Part shown: positions 12,691 through 25,620 of the stretch, piece by piece
How the letters are laid out: the number at the start of each line of letters is the position of its first letter
Position numbering within the stretch: position 1 is the stretch's first letter
Origin: Calliopsis andreniformis
Lineage: Eukaryota > Arthropoda > Insecta > Hymenoptera > Andrenidae
Assembly (NCBI RefSeq): GCF_051401765.1
Contig: NC_135073.1
Span: 8,122,001-8,186,000, forward strand
Direction of reading: 5' to 3'
DNA length: 64,000 bases
Notes under the pieces: generated by a model
What the model saw: the letters and a program-made list of their open reading frames with translations, nothing else
What the model was told of the DNA's origin: nothing
Databases searched by the model: none
Position numbers and translations under genes: made by a program

Positions 12691-14720
12691 AAATACGTGA
12701 ATTGAACGTGGTTTCCTCGCGCCCATCGGCCCGTAATTTATGGAGGTGCGATCTAGCTCAAGAATGGGCGCTCTTTGTACAAGTTACACGGACGTTGTGG
12801 AAGTGGCAGTATACCTCGCGCGGGATTTCAAAATTTTGATCAATGATGATAACGACGAGAATGCGGAGTTCTCGAATCGAGTCAGTGGAGACGATAAAAA
12901 GCATCGGTTACAGATTGCGAAGAGCCTCGAGAATGGAATGGCTCGAGTGAAGGAGAGACCCGACGAGGGGTTAAAGGTGAAGGGAGGAAGAGATGGAAGA
13001 AGAGCGAGTTCGTATTAAGGGTAATGGGCATTATCTCCATCGATCCCGGCTCACTATCCTACCACCCTACTCCCACCTCGCCCGTCACCCACTATTCCAG
13101 AGCTGCTGGATGGCTGGTCGGTTCGTCCGAGTTGGTCAGAGCAAAAACGCATGGGAATTCATCCGTCTATGGTGAACGGCGGATCGCAAAATGCGGGTGG
13201 CTCAACCGAGAGAGATATCGGCTGGCGCATGCGTGAATAACGCGACCGATGTTTTCCTCTCGAGAAAAAAAAAAAAAAAAAAAGATGATTACCCATTCAA
13301 GTCAGTGGATTTGTTAATACACCGCTCGTTTTTACGCGACGGCAATTGAGCGAGAGGGAAAGGGAGAACGCCAGCGTTTTTCGGACCGATCACAACGCCT
13401 ATTACCACCCCTAACCCGCTGCCAATTAAACCGCATTTTATAGCAGTTTCACGAGCCCACGATGAACGGTCAATTGCGAAAGGTCTATGAAACTTCCGAC
13501 GGCAGGTAACGCTTCACGCCCTCCTAATTCGTCGAACAAACACGTCACGTGAACATCTTCATTCCTCGTTCTATATAATCGACTGAAAGAGGTAGAGGCA
13601 TTTCCCTTTAAATCATGTCGTGTACGAAATTTGTCAGCAACGAAAGGATACAAATTTTCTCACGAAACCGTCAGTTACAACGCGTCCATTCCGGCAACTA
13701 CATTCTTATTTCCCAACGAAATGCTGACCTACGATCCGAGTAAATTCGACATGCTCCGGTCGTCCCGAATCATCGATCCGTAACATCCAATCGCTATCCC
13801 CCGGATACCTTGGGCAAAGGAGATACACGTACCGAATACGTTCTTTAACTTGATCGTACAGTGGATAGCGATTGTACTTGGAACTGGCTTTCACAGTGGC
13901 CGCCACCTAATCAATATAAATTAGGGCGTGGCTATAACTAGAACTTCAAAGCCAACGTCGTACGATGGGATTTGGCTGATGGTTGGTTCGAATTCCATTT
14001 TTACGACGGTTTCACCTCTTTTCCATTATCAACAGACACCGCGCGAATGTGTGCGCCCGTGTGTCTGTACGGTGCGACAAGTGGAAAGAGGGTGACGGTG
14101 ACTAATTGTCGTAAAGGCGATCATGATATGTCCCGGCTCGTAAATCTGATTGGCTTCGCTTACTGACCTCGCCTGCAATCTCGCTAGTACGATCGGTCCG
14201 CGTCACGTACGTCGCACCAAGCCCAATTCGGGGACGGCATTTTTAGATTTCCCGAAATCGACCGCGGTTCTTTTTCAGCGATCCCAGAGATATAACGTAG
14301 GCTGACGAAAGCGCCGTTTTAACCGGACGAACTGACCGGGGCAGAGATTTTATCGCTGCCACCCACTAACAGGAAGCCTCGTAAAATATACGAATTGGCG
14401 GGAATGAAATGATGCGTTTGGATTACGTTGACCGATCTAACCGTCACGAAATGACGGGCTGCAAACTATCAGTTCGCCAGACGAGTCATTTTTTAACTGT
14501 ACGTCTTGAGGGTAGCGTTTAGCGTGCAACGAGTTACCTCCACTGGCGGTCGTTATTGCGAAATAGCTAGGTTCGATTCTTACTTCGCGCAATTTCCCGT
14601 TAGTTGCACGATACTCGGACCCGAGGGACCGTTGTGATCGTTGGCGATTCAGGTTCGGTCTGCTCGTGTCATTTGGTTGTAAGCTTGCGTCCTACCAGGA
14701 AGCTGTAAAAAATGTCAATG
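12691..14720. other. 2 kb CpG-rich island, function unknown
   Basis: The sequence is clearly GC-richer and CpG-rich compared with both flanks. Open frames occur in several overlapping frames (for example 12740-13018 plus, 92 codons; 13438-13653 and 13706-13906 minus), none resembling a known protein. It is interrupted by a run of 19 A at 13265-13283. It could be a regulatory island or an untranslated exon; splice signals do not settle which. Confidence 0.35.
13265..13283 (+). repeat. A(19) homopolymer
   Basis: An uninterrupted run of 19 A residues lies inside an otherwise GC-rich island. It could be a simple microsatellite or the tail of an old retrocopied fragment, but no target-site duplication or recognisable gene remnant is visible upstream. 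Confidence 0.85.
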
Positions 14721-16300
14721 GTCGAAGGTGTATTTAACAATGTTACCGTGATTGGAGTTCACAGTGAAATTTGTGGTGGCGGGGTCTTTTAATGGTCTTT
14801 TCCTTCTTTTCAATTCACTGAAGACTTTAATTTAGTTTAATAGTAGATTTATTCTGCGTGGATTTTTTTTTAGCGATTTATATTGAGTGATCCATTTTGT
14901 TGATTGTGGGGAGATAAGAACTGGAAATGTACCTTTGTGGTAGGTATTGATTTATCTTTCTACGATGCCATTATAGAAGTTCTTACAGTTCTCCAAATTA
15001 TTTAGAACGAACGAATTCTGCTTAAGTGAGATTACCCACGTACATTTCAGACAAGAGAAAAGAGATGTATCAATGCATCAGTAAGTCTAAAAACGTGCCC
15101 CTTGCTATGAACTTCTCAGTTAATCGTGAATTTATAAAAAAAGGTACATTGTAATCGCAACCCTTATGATATTATTAAATCTTGAGTCACTTTAAATCCC
15201 TTTGTTAATACAAATTTAAGAATAAGAAAATATAACACGAAGATACGAATTCCTTCTTTGCCTATCGCTTATTTGTTTCCATATTTGTTGACGCTATAGT
15301 TTTAAAATATGATCAAGCATTTTTGGATCAGCTTAAAAATTAGAAGGAGACTCTAGAAAATATGTAGTATGATGAATACCATACTCCCAATTATATACAA
15401 TTACATATTGATTCTCTCTTAATTAACCACTAGTGATATTCGTATGGGCGAATTCAAAGACAAGTGGCAACGCGAATAAAAAATCCCGACTGAGGAGGTT
15501 AAGTGGTGACTGAGGGCTTTTCATAGTGAGAGTTATCTTTCACGGCGACATCCCGCAGCTTTACGGAAACCAGAAGATATCTGGCTAGGAACACGACGCG
15601 CGGCTGATATCCCTTGTTTCAGTTCCACCACCTACCCCCTGCTTTCCTACCCCTATCTCCTTAACTTCACCCTCTTTCTCTGAACAGTACTCTTCCGATA
15701 AGTAGATCTCTATCGGAATTATCTTGGAGTATCCAGTTACATTATTACCACCTTCGGGATATGGGAACCTATCTAATCACCGACCTCTGCGAAATTCATT
15801 CCTGTGAATAGGCTTACCACGAAACTTCGCCACTTTGTGTTCGTGTTACTCGAATTTAGTCACATTGCGTTCCGTTTCCATTTTAGTTTGTTCAAAAAGT
15901 TTATTAATTTATTGATTAAGTTAATGTTACATTTGAAATTTAGAAAAAATGATTAGCTAAAATATCTTAACTCTTATAGTACTAGGTGTGACAAAAGTTT
16001 TTTAGGTCTCTCACATTTTCAAATACTTAATTTACAAATTTTAAGGTTTTTAATTCCAGGAAAAATGTATTTGAGGTAACTACACTTTAGTATGACAAGG
16101 TTTAATAATATAACAAATTATAAGCGTTGTAGATAGTTTTGATTTTTTATATTAGTTTATATAGTTTGACATATTTGAAGTATACATAAAACTTTTCTAC
16201 TTTTATTCACATTCACATTATCTATTTGAATTATTTCCCAAGTATCATGAATAAAGGTATTATCAGAATTCAGTTATCACCCTTTTAGGCACCAAAATAG
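14721..16300. other. Mixed to AT-rich stretch, nothing gene-like
   Basis: Moderately AT-rich sequence with a small GC-richer patch at about 15450-15850. Open frames are too short to consider. No tRNA, repeat array or paired splice sites were found. Confidence 0.5.
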
Positions 16301-16659
16301 AGATATCAAGACTGGCAGAGCCGAAGGAAGTTTCTTGACAGAGTCGTGACGAAAAAGTGCGCGAATATAGAGGAGATTATTATACGCGCGGAGGAGGGTG
16401 AAGAGTAACGTTTCACAGGGTTGGAACTGCATGACGTAGCATTAAGATAGCACCCTTTCCCGAAGAGGGTAACAAATACGCAAACAAGCTTCCTTCGTTA
16501 ACCTATCGAGGATTCGACAGACCGTGGCTGCCGTTTACGTCGAATACGTGAATCAGATAAAAACAATCCGTTTCGACAAAACGTGCAAAAAACTGCGATC
16601 CGTTTTCAAAACGCGCTGTTAAAGATGTAAAAGCCACTTTAATCCAACATTCGACGGTA

Positions 16660-17001
16660 TTAGATCTGTGGAATTTGCGAAACTAAAAGCCCTGTTGCAA
16701 CTAATTTTATTGTTAGTCGTACTTCAACCGCGAATTCCACCAACTTTGGATATACATTTAAAGATTTAAGAGGAACACTTGTATCTTTAATACTGAGCCC
16801 CGCGAACGACTTTAATAATCGAATCCTCTTGAAGCGCTTAAAATTGTATTTCGCGGTATGAGCAATAGCTAATACTTCACATATAAATAATATTTTATTG
16901 TAATCCCTATTATCTCGCTGATTAATAATTACAATCCCAATCTGGTCTGCAGCTTCGTTATTGAGCGGTGTGAACGAGTAGTCTCCCAATCCTTTATACA
17001 T
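16660..17001 (-). other. Unassigned 113-codon open frame
   Basis: An open frame runs from ATG 17001-16999 to a stop at 16660. The translation has a balanced amino-acid mix with a basic central section (KYNFKRFKRIRLLK) but no recognised domain. At this base composition one or two frames this long are expected by chance in 64 kb. It may be a decayed transposon fragment or simply random. Confidence 0.12.
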
Positions 17002-17359
17002 AATATCAATATCTGTCTAGGATTTCATAAATAAATGAAAGGTAAGACTCTGCATATATTTTTTCGACGAAAATATAACTACACATTTTACCAATGACTT
17101 TAACAGTATCTTTACATTTTCTGATACATGAAGTCGTAATTGTTTCAAATTATAGGAAACTTTTCTGTTATTTGCAATTTTATTTTTCTTTGATGACTGT
17201 TACTGACAGCAGTACTCTCTCCTCTCGAAAAATATTAGCTAGTGACAATGCATTTCTTGGGTTTAATATTATTGTAGAATTTAAATGCAACTATGAATAA
17301 ACGTTCAAGCTTTAACAGTTGTAAAATGTTATAGCTTCATTTGCAATTTCTTTATTCGC

Positions 17360-18170
17360 GAGAATCTGAAAATGGTTACCAGTCACTGTACCTGTTCCTC
17401 TACGAGGCGCGTTAGCTATTGGCAATGCCCTGGATTCATCCCGCCACTATCATTAGCGATAACGTGTACGAATTCATTTGGGCCTTTTCATGTTTCTGAA
17501 ACGTTCTACGCGCGCACCGCCAGGGAAAGTGGTATTTTGTGTAATACTCGTCTTCGAACGTAGAACTGTTCTATCTCATCCTATTTCAGCCCCTTTTCAT
17601 CCCGCTACCCTCTTCCCGTATTCTCCATCTATCTTCGTTCGTTGAGCGTAATTCAATTCTCGAAGCGGAGTGGAAGCATCAAAATATTAGCATATTGATC
17701 AGCCTACCGCTACCCGCTCTCTTAAATCCACAAGCGTGAAAAGCACTTAATGCGAGCAACCACTTTGGCTGTTGCTACAGCGAATATAATATCCGTCGCC
17801 TGTTGCGATCCTCCATATTGTACTCGGTGCTTGCCGACGATACAAGCTTTTTTCCTAAAGAAAGCTACGTTAATAGGCTGCGAGCGTCGCGGATGCGACA
17901 AAACCGATGGGACATTGACGTGATAAGAGTACACCGACTAGACGGGATGGAACCTACTGTTTACTGTACTCGTATTCCCACTAATAAGTTGACTGACGTG
18001 AAAGTCAACGAAATTTTTGGTTCAGAGTGCCAACAACGCGAGGAGGAACGAGGATTTTCGTTTGGGTTATATTATGCTATCTTGTTCACTGCTATCAGTT
18101 TCGAGCAGGAAAAGGATACGTGTATGAATAATTTGACAGTAATGATAGGTGTAAACAGTTAATGTGTTTA
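17360..18170. other. GC-richer island with an open plus-strand frame
   Basis: Mixed-composition sequence between AT-rich flanks. The main content is the plus-strand open frame described at 17893-18162. The rest holds no recognisable gene, though a promoter or enhancer role is possible. Confidence 0.3.
17893..18162 (+). other. Unassigned 89-codon open frame
   Basis: The frame opens further upstream (about 17803), but the first ATG is at 17893-17895. It ends at TAA 18160-18162. The predicted product has a mixed, soluble-protein-like composition and a Glu/Gln-rich patch (QQREEE) followed by a short hydrophobic stretch. I recognise no family. Without evidence of splicing or transcription it could be chance. 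Confidence 0.13.
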
Positions 18171-18369
18171 AGAGGGAGGAAGATAGCGTGCGTAGAGGGA
18201 GTTAATTATCATGGAAGTATGCAATAGGAAGAGGAATAATGAACAGAAGGCTCTGATGGCCATTAACATATCAGAAATCACGTGGAATTGCTGAAAATTA
18301 AAATACAAAATTACAGGAATGGGAAACCAGAAATAGAAACAGACATGCGAAAAGACTGAAAATTTGAGA

Positions 18370-18437
18370 TTGAAGTTTGAAAATTTGAAAATTCGAAAAT
18401 TTTAAATTGAAGTTTGAAAATTTGAAAATTTTAAATT
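18370..18437. repeat. 37-bp direct repeat of A/T-rich words
   Basis: The word TTGAAGTTTGAAAATTTG followed by AAAATT occurs at 18370-18393 and again, identically, at 18407-18430. Both copies are built from TTGAAAAT units and continue into TTTAAATT. It is a small low-complexity tandem duplication. Confidence 0.7.
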
Positions 18438-18828
18438 ATTTATATTCGATTAAAATTGTACTAAGGTTTCTAATCAATTCTACTTTGATATGGTAAAAAT
18501 TAATCGTGTGTGGAAGTCGGTGGGTCAAAATGAGAGCTTGTTGGATGCTTATTTTAATTGCGAAATATAACAAAACTGCTAGTTAAAGAAATATGTATAT
18601 CCAATTTTGAGTACCAACGACAATGAGAAATCAATACCTATAATTTTAATTCAATGATAATATGATGAATGTTTCGAAATGGTTACAATTTCCATCACTT
18701 TTAAGTATTTCTTAGCAACGCAGTGAAGTTTGTAGAGGTCGTAAATACTGATTTTAGCAATTAACAATTGTAACTTAATAAAACTGTTTCATTTGTGTGG
18801 CTAAACTACTGTTTTTTAATACAGTAAC

Positions 18829-19206
18829 ATGAACAATATTACTACAATTAGGACGCATTTTCTTCAGACTACAAATTGTATTGATAGTAACGAGAATGAA
18901 GTATCTGGCACGTGGACATGCCTAATGACCGCAAATTTGAACGCAGGAGTAATGAGCTTTAAAAGCGGGAGAGCTGTCTCTTCAAACAACCCTCGCGTGC
19001 CACACGACGTACTGTCGAAGAAGAATTTCACGCTAGAAATAACTTTTCAAACCCATAATAGAAATCGTTCTATGTATAAAAGCATCCGAAAGTCTACTCG
19101 TAACACAGTTATTTCAAGTACGAAACATCAGATAGACAACATGAGACTAGTGAAGCAAAAATTGATTTATATACACGACGCAGGCACACAGCGTGTTAAA
19201 TATTAA
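18829..19206 (+). other. Unassigned 125-codon open frame behind a good acceptor
   Basis: This is the longest plus-strand frame that begins with ATG in an AT-rich part of the window. The ATG (18829-18831) lies four bases after a strong acceptor (a T-rich tract ending in ATACAG at 18825), so it could be the start of a terminal coding exon. It ends at TAA 19204-19206. The product is Asn/Ser/Thr-rich and basic, with no recognised domain. No AATAAA follows closely. About one frame of this length is expected by chance in the window. Confidence 0.18.
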
Positions 19207-19790
19207 TTTCCATTACACCACGACCAAATGAAATTACAAACCTAATGTTTTCAAACCAATGTTTCCATTAACAAATATTGCAGTTCATTGAATTTGATTA
19301 TAATTAAAAGTAAGTTTTCTGATTAATCGTCAGCACATTACGAATTCAAAATACTAATTAATGAGCAAGCAACCAATACTGATTCATTTATTACATACTT
19401 ATTGATGCAATTGTGAATCGAGTAATTGCTCGTCAAGTGAAGCAATGTTAACAATATACTGTTCCAAAAATTGAAAAATATTATTATTAGCGCAATTAAA
19501 ATCCTATTACCATGTCGGCATAGCATCTCAATGAGAAGCTTTTATTATTAAACTAAGCAAATTGGATTATTATTCCTAAAGGACGCTCATTGTCAGAGCA
19601 ATTGATCCCCCCACAATGAATAGTTATCTGCTCGACGACCAACAATTATCAATCTATTTCCTATTTGCAGTAAATGGAATAAATTATATCAATTACAATT
19701 GCTTGATTGATACGTATCTACACATATCGCATTTCACATTTCAATTTGCAACACATGAATTCTAAAAAACCCTCAACGAGTACCCCTTTC
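19207..19790. other. AT-rich stretch, nothing seen
   Basis: AT-rich sequence with short frames only. No gene, RNA gene or repeat array was recognised. Confidence 0.5.
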
Positions 19791-19799
19791 TCGGTTTAA

Positions 19800-20470
19800 T
19801 GTTATTCCCATCAGAACCAAAACTCTCGATCGAACGAAACGCGATCCAAGGAACTTCACGGAAGCGCTCGTAACAGCTCCGTTTCTAACGTTTCAAAGAA
19901 CGATAAGAGATCAGGAATTCAGGGGATTCGCCGTGGTTTATAAATCAGGACTCCACGACGGTATTATTGTTGTATATCACTTGGTCAGTACGGTAGTAGA
20001 CTTCGACGGCGCGCCGAATGAAACGATTTACGGTGGATCGTGCATCTTGAGACGCGAGAACTCGACCCAGTCAGCGAACACGAATTCCGCATCCGGCTTA
20101 CAGCTGCTGCTTTATAGCTAGATGTACGGAGGGTGTGTTCTAGTCAGCTAGTCAACCCGTACACAGACAGCTCGCCCAGTCAGCCAGTCAGCCAGCCAAG
20201 CAATTGACACACACCAACAGCCGCTGTACCCGTTTGACACCTGCTACCGTCCAAGCAGCTAGCATTAACCGAGAGAAACATAAAAAGGGACTCACGTATC
20301 CAGTCATAACTCGTGTGTAACGTCGTCGAGAATAGGCACGTGTTAGTGGTCGGGTGAAAGAAGTGCGAAAGGGGGTGACTCATGAGTTGAATCACTGCTG
20401 AAGACTGGGTTATTTTGTTAAAAAATGGTGAGGAAAAAAGAGTGACTAGAGTACTACTGATATTCATGCA
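19800..20470. other. GC-richer island with AGTC/GCCA repeats
   Basis: Mixed-composition sequence with scattered CpG. Positions about 20135-20205 contain repeated CAGTCAGC/CAGCCAG words, a short degenerate tetranucleotide repeat. Open frames on both strands are short and unlike known proteins. Confidence 0.35.
20161..20201. repeat. Degenerate CAGTCAGC/GCCA repeat
   Basis: Several near-tandem copies of CAGTCAGC and GCCAGCCA occur in about 40 bases. Related AGTCAGCTAGTCA words lie just upstream. It looks like a small degenerate microsatellite. Confidence 0.6.
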
Positions 20471-21354
20471 TTAAGAATAGTTTAACGCTAGAACTATCAA
20501 AGCAATCAGAATGAGTGGTTATTTTTTTCTCGAGTAATGCTGAATAGAATTTTTTAAAAAATGTGTGCATACATTATTATCATTTTTGTGAATTGCATAT
20601 TGCTTCAGAAATTTATGACTGTGGCACACAGTTCAAAATATATACAAATTAATCTGGATAAATCCCTTAAGTGTTAATCCTTCAAGAAATGAGCACTTTG
20701 ACTTGCGATTTTTAATTTAGATAGTATAAACGTATTTTGTAATTACTGAAAGAGCATTGAAAGAAATTCACTTGACTAGAACTGTGGCGTGATGCTACGT
20801 GTATTCGATGTTGACATATGAAAAACTGAAAGTTAGTAGAGTGCACAGACCACATCCTCGAAGGGTTAATACGTATGAAGGAATTTGCGAAAAGGTTTGC
20901 CAGGGGAAATCACAGGTCCTTTCGTTGGTGTCATGGTTAACTGATAGTAACGTGTTAAAACTCTGGGCTGTAGAGTGTAAAGTTCCGAGTTGGTCATGAG
21001 AAAAATTCCACGACAAATATTTGCCTTTCTGCGACGGAGTAATTTTAATTTAAATTTATATATGACGGGAAAGCTCTCTCCGTGCTTATAGGTAGAAAAA
21101 TATTGGACTTGAAACGGCACTTCGCTGTTATCTTTTCTTGCATCAATTTGCATACTTTAATGCGCGGTAGTTTTTAAAGCAATATCTATCAAATTCTCAC
21201 GGTACAAATTATTTAACTTTTCCAACTTCTCTTATTTTTCAAAACTTTTATCGCAGCACTTTACGAAAGAAATATTAAAAAATGAACACACGTCCACAAG
21301 ATCAGAACGATGAATCCACGATTACTCGTATGATAGATTAGAATATAGGATTCG

Positions 21355-22565
21355 AGTGTTTCGTGCTGAGCACGCGATTCATCCTCCCTCGGAAGGCGCA
21401 CAATGCGCAAGAAGGTTCCATTATCTCTTATCGGAGGAGGAGAAGAAGAAAGAGAGGAAAGGATCGCTCGCGGGAGCACACTCACCAGGCATTTTTTCGC
21501 TGAAAGGGGATCCTCGTGTCTGATGTCGATCGTAGTCTAACCATGAGACTTTTTCTTGCAAACCGTCTTTCACGGCTGAGTCTTTCTCATGCCAAATTTT
21601 AGATTTATCCGTCGTCGAAAAGGGGGTCAGATTTTGCTCCGGCAGTGAAGGCAGCCGGCCAACTGCACGCAAATCCATGCGGTTTTCCACGTGTAATCCA
21701 TGAGACCTCGCCCTGCGCGGCCGGATAGAGGAGGACAGAGAGGAATTCAAGGAAGACCTCGTGCGTCGTCCACTTCCGCGATGGCTCGTTCCTTCGATGT
21801 ATCTTGGCGACGCCGACAGCCACCCGCTGTCCTTGTATCCTCCCACCGAGCACAGTATCCATAGGTATCGTCGAATATTTCTGCCCGCGACAATATTTGA
21901 GGGCTTCCTCTGCGCTATCGACGCGTCGCCGTCCCCTTTTGTCTTCCTCCATTTCGAACCTGAATGTTCCCCGTTATGCACCGTACGCTGCGCGTTCGAA
22001 AGAGCAACGGGGGAGGAATGTACGTGACTGCTTGATATTTCTACGCTGGGTTTTTACCACCGGAATGGCCCCTAAGCTGAGACCGAGGGCTCGTTCTCAG
22101 CCAAAACAATATCATTTCATCCACGGTATGAGGCTCTTCGTTCCCTCTCGGGTCACTTCCTCGGTCACGACAGGTATGGCTACGGTTCTGGCGTCGCAAC
22201 CCCGTCGAGGTGGACTGCACCGACAGCCATTCAGTCCTCTGGGTCTCGGCTATACCGAAACCTATTCGACTGGGGGGTAGCAACACCGCTGCCAGCCATA
22301 CCCCTTCGTCTCCATCAAGTTTAACTTGGCGCAGCGAATTTCCAAGTACCGTTTTACGAGTTTTCGTTGCCACTGGGAATAGACGGATCAGTCGTTACGC
22401 CGCTCGGTAAATGTTGTTCCCGAAGTGACTACTGTACCCTGTATAGCTGCGTTTCCTGGTCTCCATGGAACATGTCGGATAATCAATTTTGCAACGGGAT
22501 TACAATTCGTTTGCGACGCTCCCCCGGAAACACCGGTGTATCGTTAATTAGCTGCGAATAGGTTT
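21355..22565. other. 1.2 kb GC-rich island, possible exon(s) on the minus strand
   Basis: A strongly GC-richer island with long overlapping open frames on both strands (up to 186 codons on the minus strand). A minus-strand donor of good quality (CCTG/GTGAGTG) would end an exon at 21486. The translations are rich in Ser, Arg and Gly and match no family I recognise. It may be a spliced untranslated leader, a lineage-specific coding exon or a regulatory island. Confidence 0.3.
21421..21981 (-). other. Unassigned open frame, longest in the window
   Basis: The frame is open for about 186 codons and ends at 21421, but it has no ATG near its 5' end (it opens with GTG). It would therefore have to be an internal exon or be non-coding. 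A donor site at 21486/21485 falls inside it near the 3' end. The Ser/Arg-rich composition and an overlapping 115-codon frame (21952-21605) on the same strand argue that low stop density, not selection, may keep it open. Confidence 0.15.
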
Positions 22566-24700
22566 TACTTTTTCAATGCGATTCCATGCCATCGACAGAT
22601 TTATTGCGATTCATCTGGATTATCCTTTCATGTAATTTCGTGAATTATTCAGTTGAGGGAAACCTTCGCTGTTTATGATAATGGTTACTTTTACTCCCTC
22701 TTTATTGTTAATGGAAAGTAATGAATTTGTGTCAAGAAATTAATGTGTAGTTTTTATATAGGAATATATACTAGTTTAGACAGAGTGACTTACATGATCT
22801 TTTATATCAATTTATGCAGCAACATATGTATCAAAAAAAGATACAAATTTTTAATTATTAATATCTTGCTTAGTCTATGTACTTCGAATGACAGAAGTTG
22901 GTATATGTAGTAGAAAAGACAAAAACTTATATTCACTGTATTTATGTGCAGTCCAATCAGGAGATTAAAAGGGTAGAAATATTTTCGTATTCAGTTACAA
23001 AGACACTTTGCGACACACAGTGAACATTTATAATAATTGGAAATGTCATTGCGAGCAATAAAAGAGGTGACAATAGTATTTTTGTCGACTTATTCTTTTT
23101 CCTCTCAAGAATGTCGTACTGATCGGATTCATCCTTTAGACATCGGAAGACCACTGACAATATGTTTGAGAGCGGAGCTCACCCTGCTCGTTCATCTGTA
23201 AAACAACTTAAGCGTTGCGTCTCATGGAAACTACCGACTTTTCTAACTTCCCACCACATTTTGTTCTACGTAATTTTATGAATCCCTTTTCTAGTTCTAC
23301 TGTGACATTGTCATACTTATTTAATGAAAAAAGAGTTTACTTCATTACAACTAGGTCGAGTGTAAGTCAATATTAGAAGAAAACAAGTAGTATGAGTCAA
23401 AGCTGCGACCAACACTGTAGAAGAAGCCAATGAGAATTATTATTGAAGTATTAGATTGTGCCACTTTGTGTAAACGATTTTTATTTTTTTTCCTTTATTT
23501 AAAATTATATTATTACTTACACGAATTATTCGTGGTAACAATATATTCAAATTTCTTGTTTAGGTAAGTGTTGTATCATTTAATACATTTTAGAAGCATT
23601 AAGAGTTATTGTAATAAATTGCTTTCCGACAGCTTATTTATTTTAAATCAATTCCATTAATCAATGAAATATTATTATTTAAAATCTATTATTTAGTAGA
23701 AAACATGAAACTTTTCTGTTTATGGAGTACTGTGGCATGTATTTATTTCTTGATACTAAACGAATTCTTTTAAAATACATGAAACTTTGTGTAATAAAAC
23801 AACCATTCTATTAAGAAAACTTTGTGGAACATATTGCAATTTTGTTTTCCTTGCCAAGGAGTTTCTTGTGCACGTGCTAAGTATGTGCTTCGCGATACAC
23901 GGATATTGACAATCACTTGTGACTATAGCTCAGTAGGACGTAGCCGTGATATTTTTAGATACCATCGTGATAACGTGCAAGGTCAGTCCCTTTTTCTCCG
24001 GCTCCCTGATCAATGCAATAGTTTCTAAATATTTATCAGTCAGTAAAAGTATAATTCATTTTATGTCGTGTGGTTGGAGTGCAGCTGTTTTTGAATATCT
24101 GAATCAATAATGGCGCAATAGAATATGAATGACGTTCAATCGTTCTGTCCAAAACGGCGTCAGTTTTGTTTATAAACCCGCATATTTTTCTTTCCTGAAT
24201 ACTGCAAACGTGATGTATGCAAAACACGTTTTTAAGAAAAATATAACTACGCGTAAGATATTCCAAATAACATTCACCTATTATAAAATAACATTACCCT
24301 TTTACAAATTGTTTCACTCGTACTTGCATCTATTAATTAAAAGCTCTGAAATCAATTAATTTCTAATATAAATTGAAATACCCGCTGCCTCTATTAGAAA
24401 TAATAATCATCAGTTATATCACTAAGAATACAGAAATATGATTCTGTGAATGTTATTCTTGTTAATGTTAATTATTTCAATTTCGTACTCAAATCTAAAA
24501 AATGACAGAACTAGCCAATGTTCATATTTCAAATTAACAAAAGGGAGTACTATCACTATCAACATATTACCCAGTTCATTAATTTTCTAATTTATCTTAG
24601 AAATGAAACGACTGATAGAAACTTCACGGAACTCGATCCAATCAGTGTACGATATTTTCACCCACAAACCAGTCAAAAACAATATCCAATTGCTCAAGTG
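22566..24700. other. AT-rich stretch, nothing gene-like
   Basis: AT-rich sequence with short frames. A strong isolated plus-strand donor (TTTAG/GTAAGTG) lies near 23562. The segment 23871-23882 shares a core word, ACGTGCTAAGT, with a pair of related elements at 29.1 and 30.85 kb. A TAGCTCAGTAGGA word near 23929 resembles a tRNA A box, but no B box or acceptor stem accompanies it. Confidence 0.5.
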
Positions 24701-25620
24701 CCGAAAATAGACGGCTCCGAACTCATCACCCGAAATGATTACCTTCAATGCTAGAATTTCCTCCGAATTATTCGGCACGGCGTAAAATGAATTAAAAAAT
24801 CTGCCGAGGAATGCGAGAACGCGCAATGTTTAATTTGCGCGAAAATAACTCGTGCGAGACGAAAATAATATCCGAGTCGATGCATCGATTCAGCCTCGTG
24901 TCCGGACTTTATACCAATTAATACCAGCAATTGTCCGTGGAACGTAACAACGCTAACCGTTATTATGGTATAATATAGCAGACATTTACCGCGATCAACG
25001 CTCAACGTTCGGCGTTACTTACACACTGGCCAGCGGCCTGATTATTTTATAATCAAATTCGAATGTGTACGCGGACGTCGGTGAAGAATGGTCCCCCCGT
25101 TCGGGGCGACGAGCTGCTTCGATAAATTCGCCTCCCCCTCGCAAAGGGCCGTTGTCTATGGCGCGTGAAAGAGAAAGAGATTGAAACAAGCCGCAATCAG
25201 GTGGAAGGCGCGGAAAACGCGAAAACTTAATAGGAGCTGAATAAAGTGGCCTCGAAGCAGCTCGTTGGCAAGAGGCCGGCGACGGACGGGTGGGTGGCGG
25301 CAGTGGAAGGGTGAATATAGAAAGATGGGCTGGTAACCACCCCTGCAAGGTACCTACGTGGCATTCAGCGGCGCGAATGGTGGTGGCGCGGGTTGGCGCG
25401 CCAACTAAAATTGAATCTGCGGACGAAACTTCGGTAACCTCGTCAGGAAACCGAAGCTAAAGCCATCCATCGCCTCCGCTTTCGTCGTCGGCCTCTTTCC
25501 CGTCGGCGCAGCCATTGTCGACTTCTGTTCTATTTTCGAAAATTGCTGGCTCTTTCGTTTTGCCCTTCGTCTCGTCGGTGATCTTCGAACACTCGTTTTC
25601 TGATGTTCCAGAAATTAGGG
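24700..25620. other. CpG-rich island
   Basis: GC-richer sequence with an open frame of 109 codons on the minus strand (25348-25019). That frame ends where a GTAAGTAA donor-like sequence supplies the stop. The translation is Pro/Ser/Arg-rich and unlike known families. It may be a non-coding exon or a regulatory island. Confidence 0.3.

Noticed and set aside
12740..13018. 92-codon plus frame as a gene
   Set aside because: It lies in a GC-rich island where stops are rare, overlaps other frames, and resembles nothing known.
13265..13283. Poly(A) run as the tail of a processed pseudogene
   Set aside because: No recognisable gene remnant or target-site duplication surrounds it; a simple homopolymer is the plainer explanation.
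14560..14600. GGTTCGATTC word resembling a tRNA B box
   Set aside because: Flanking bases do not form a T stem, and no A box or acceptor stem lies upstream.
23929..24000. tRNA-like A box (TAGCTCAGTAGGA)
   Set aside because: No B box, no anticodon arm and no pairing acceptor stem follow at the right spacing.
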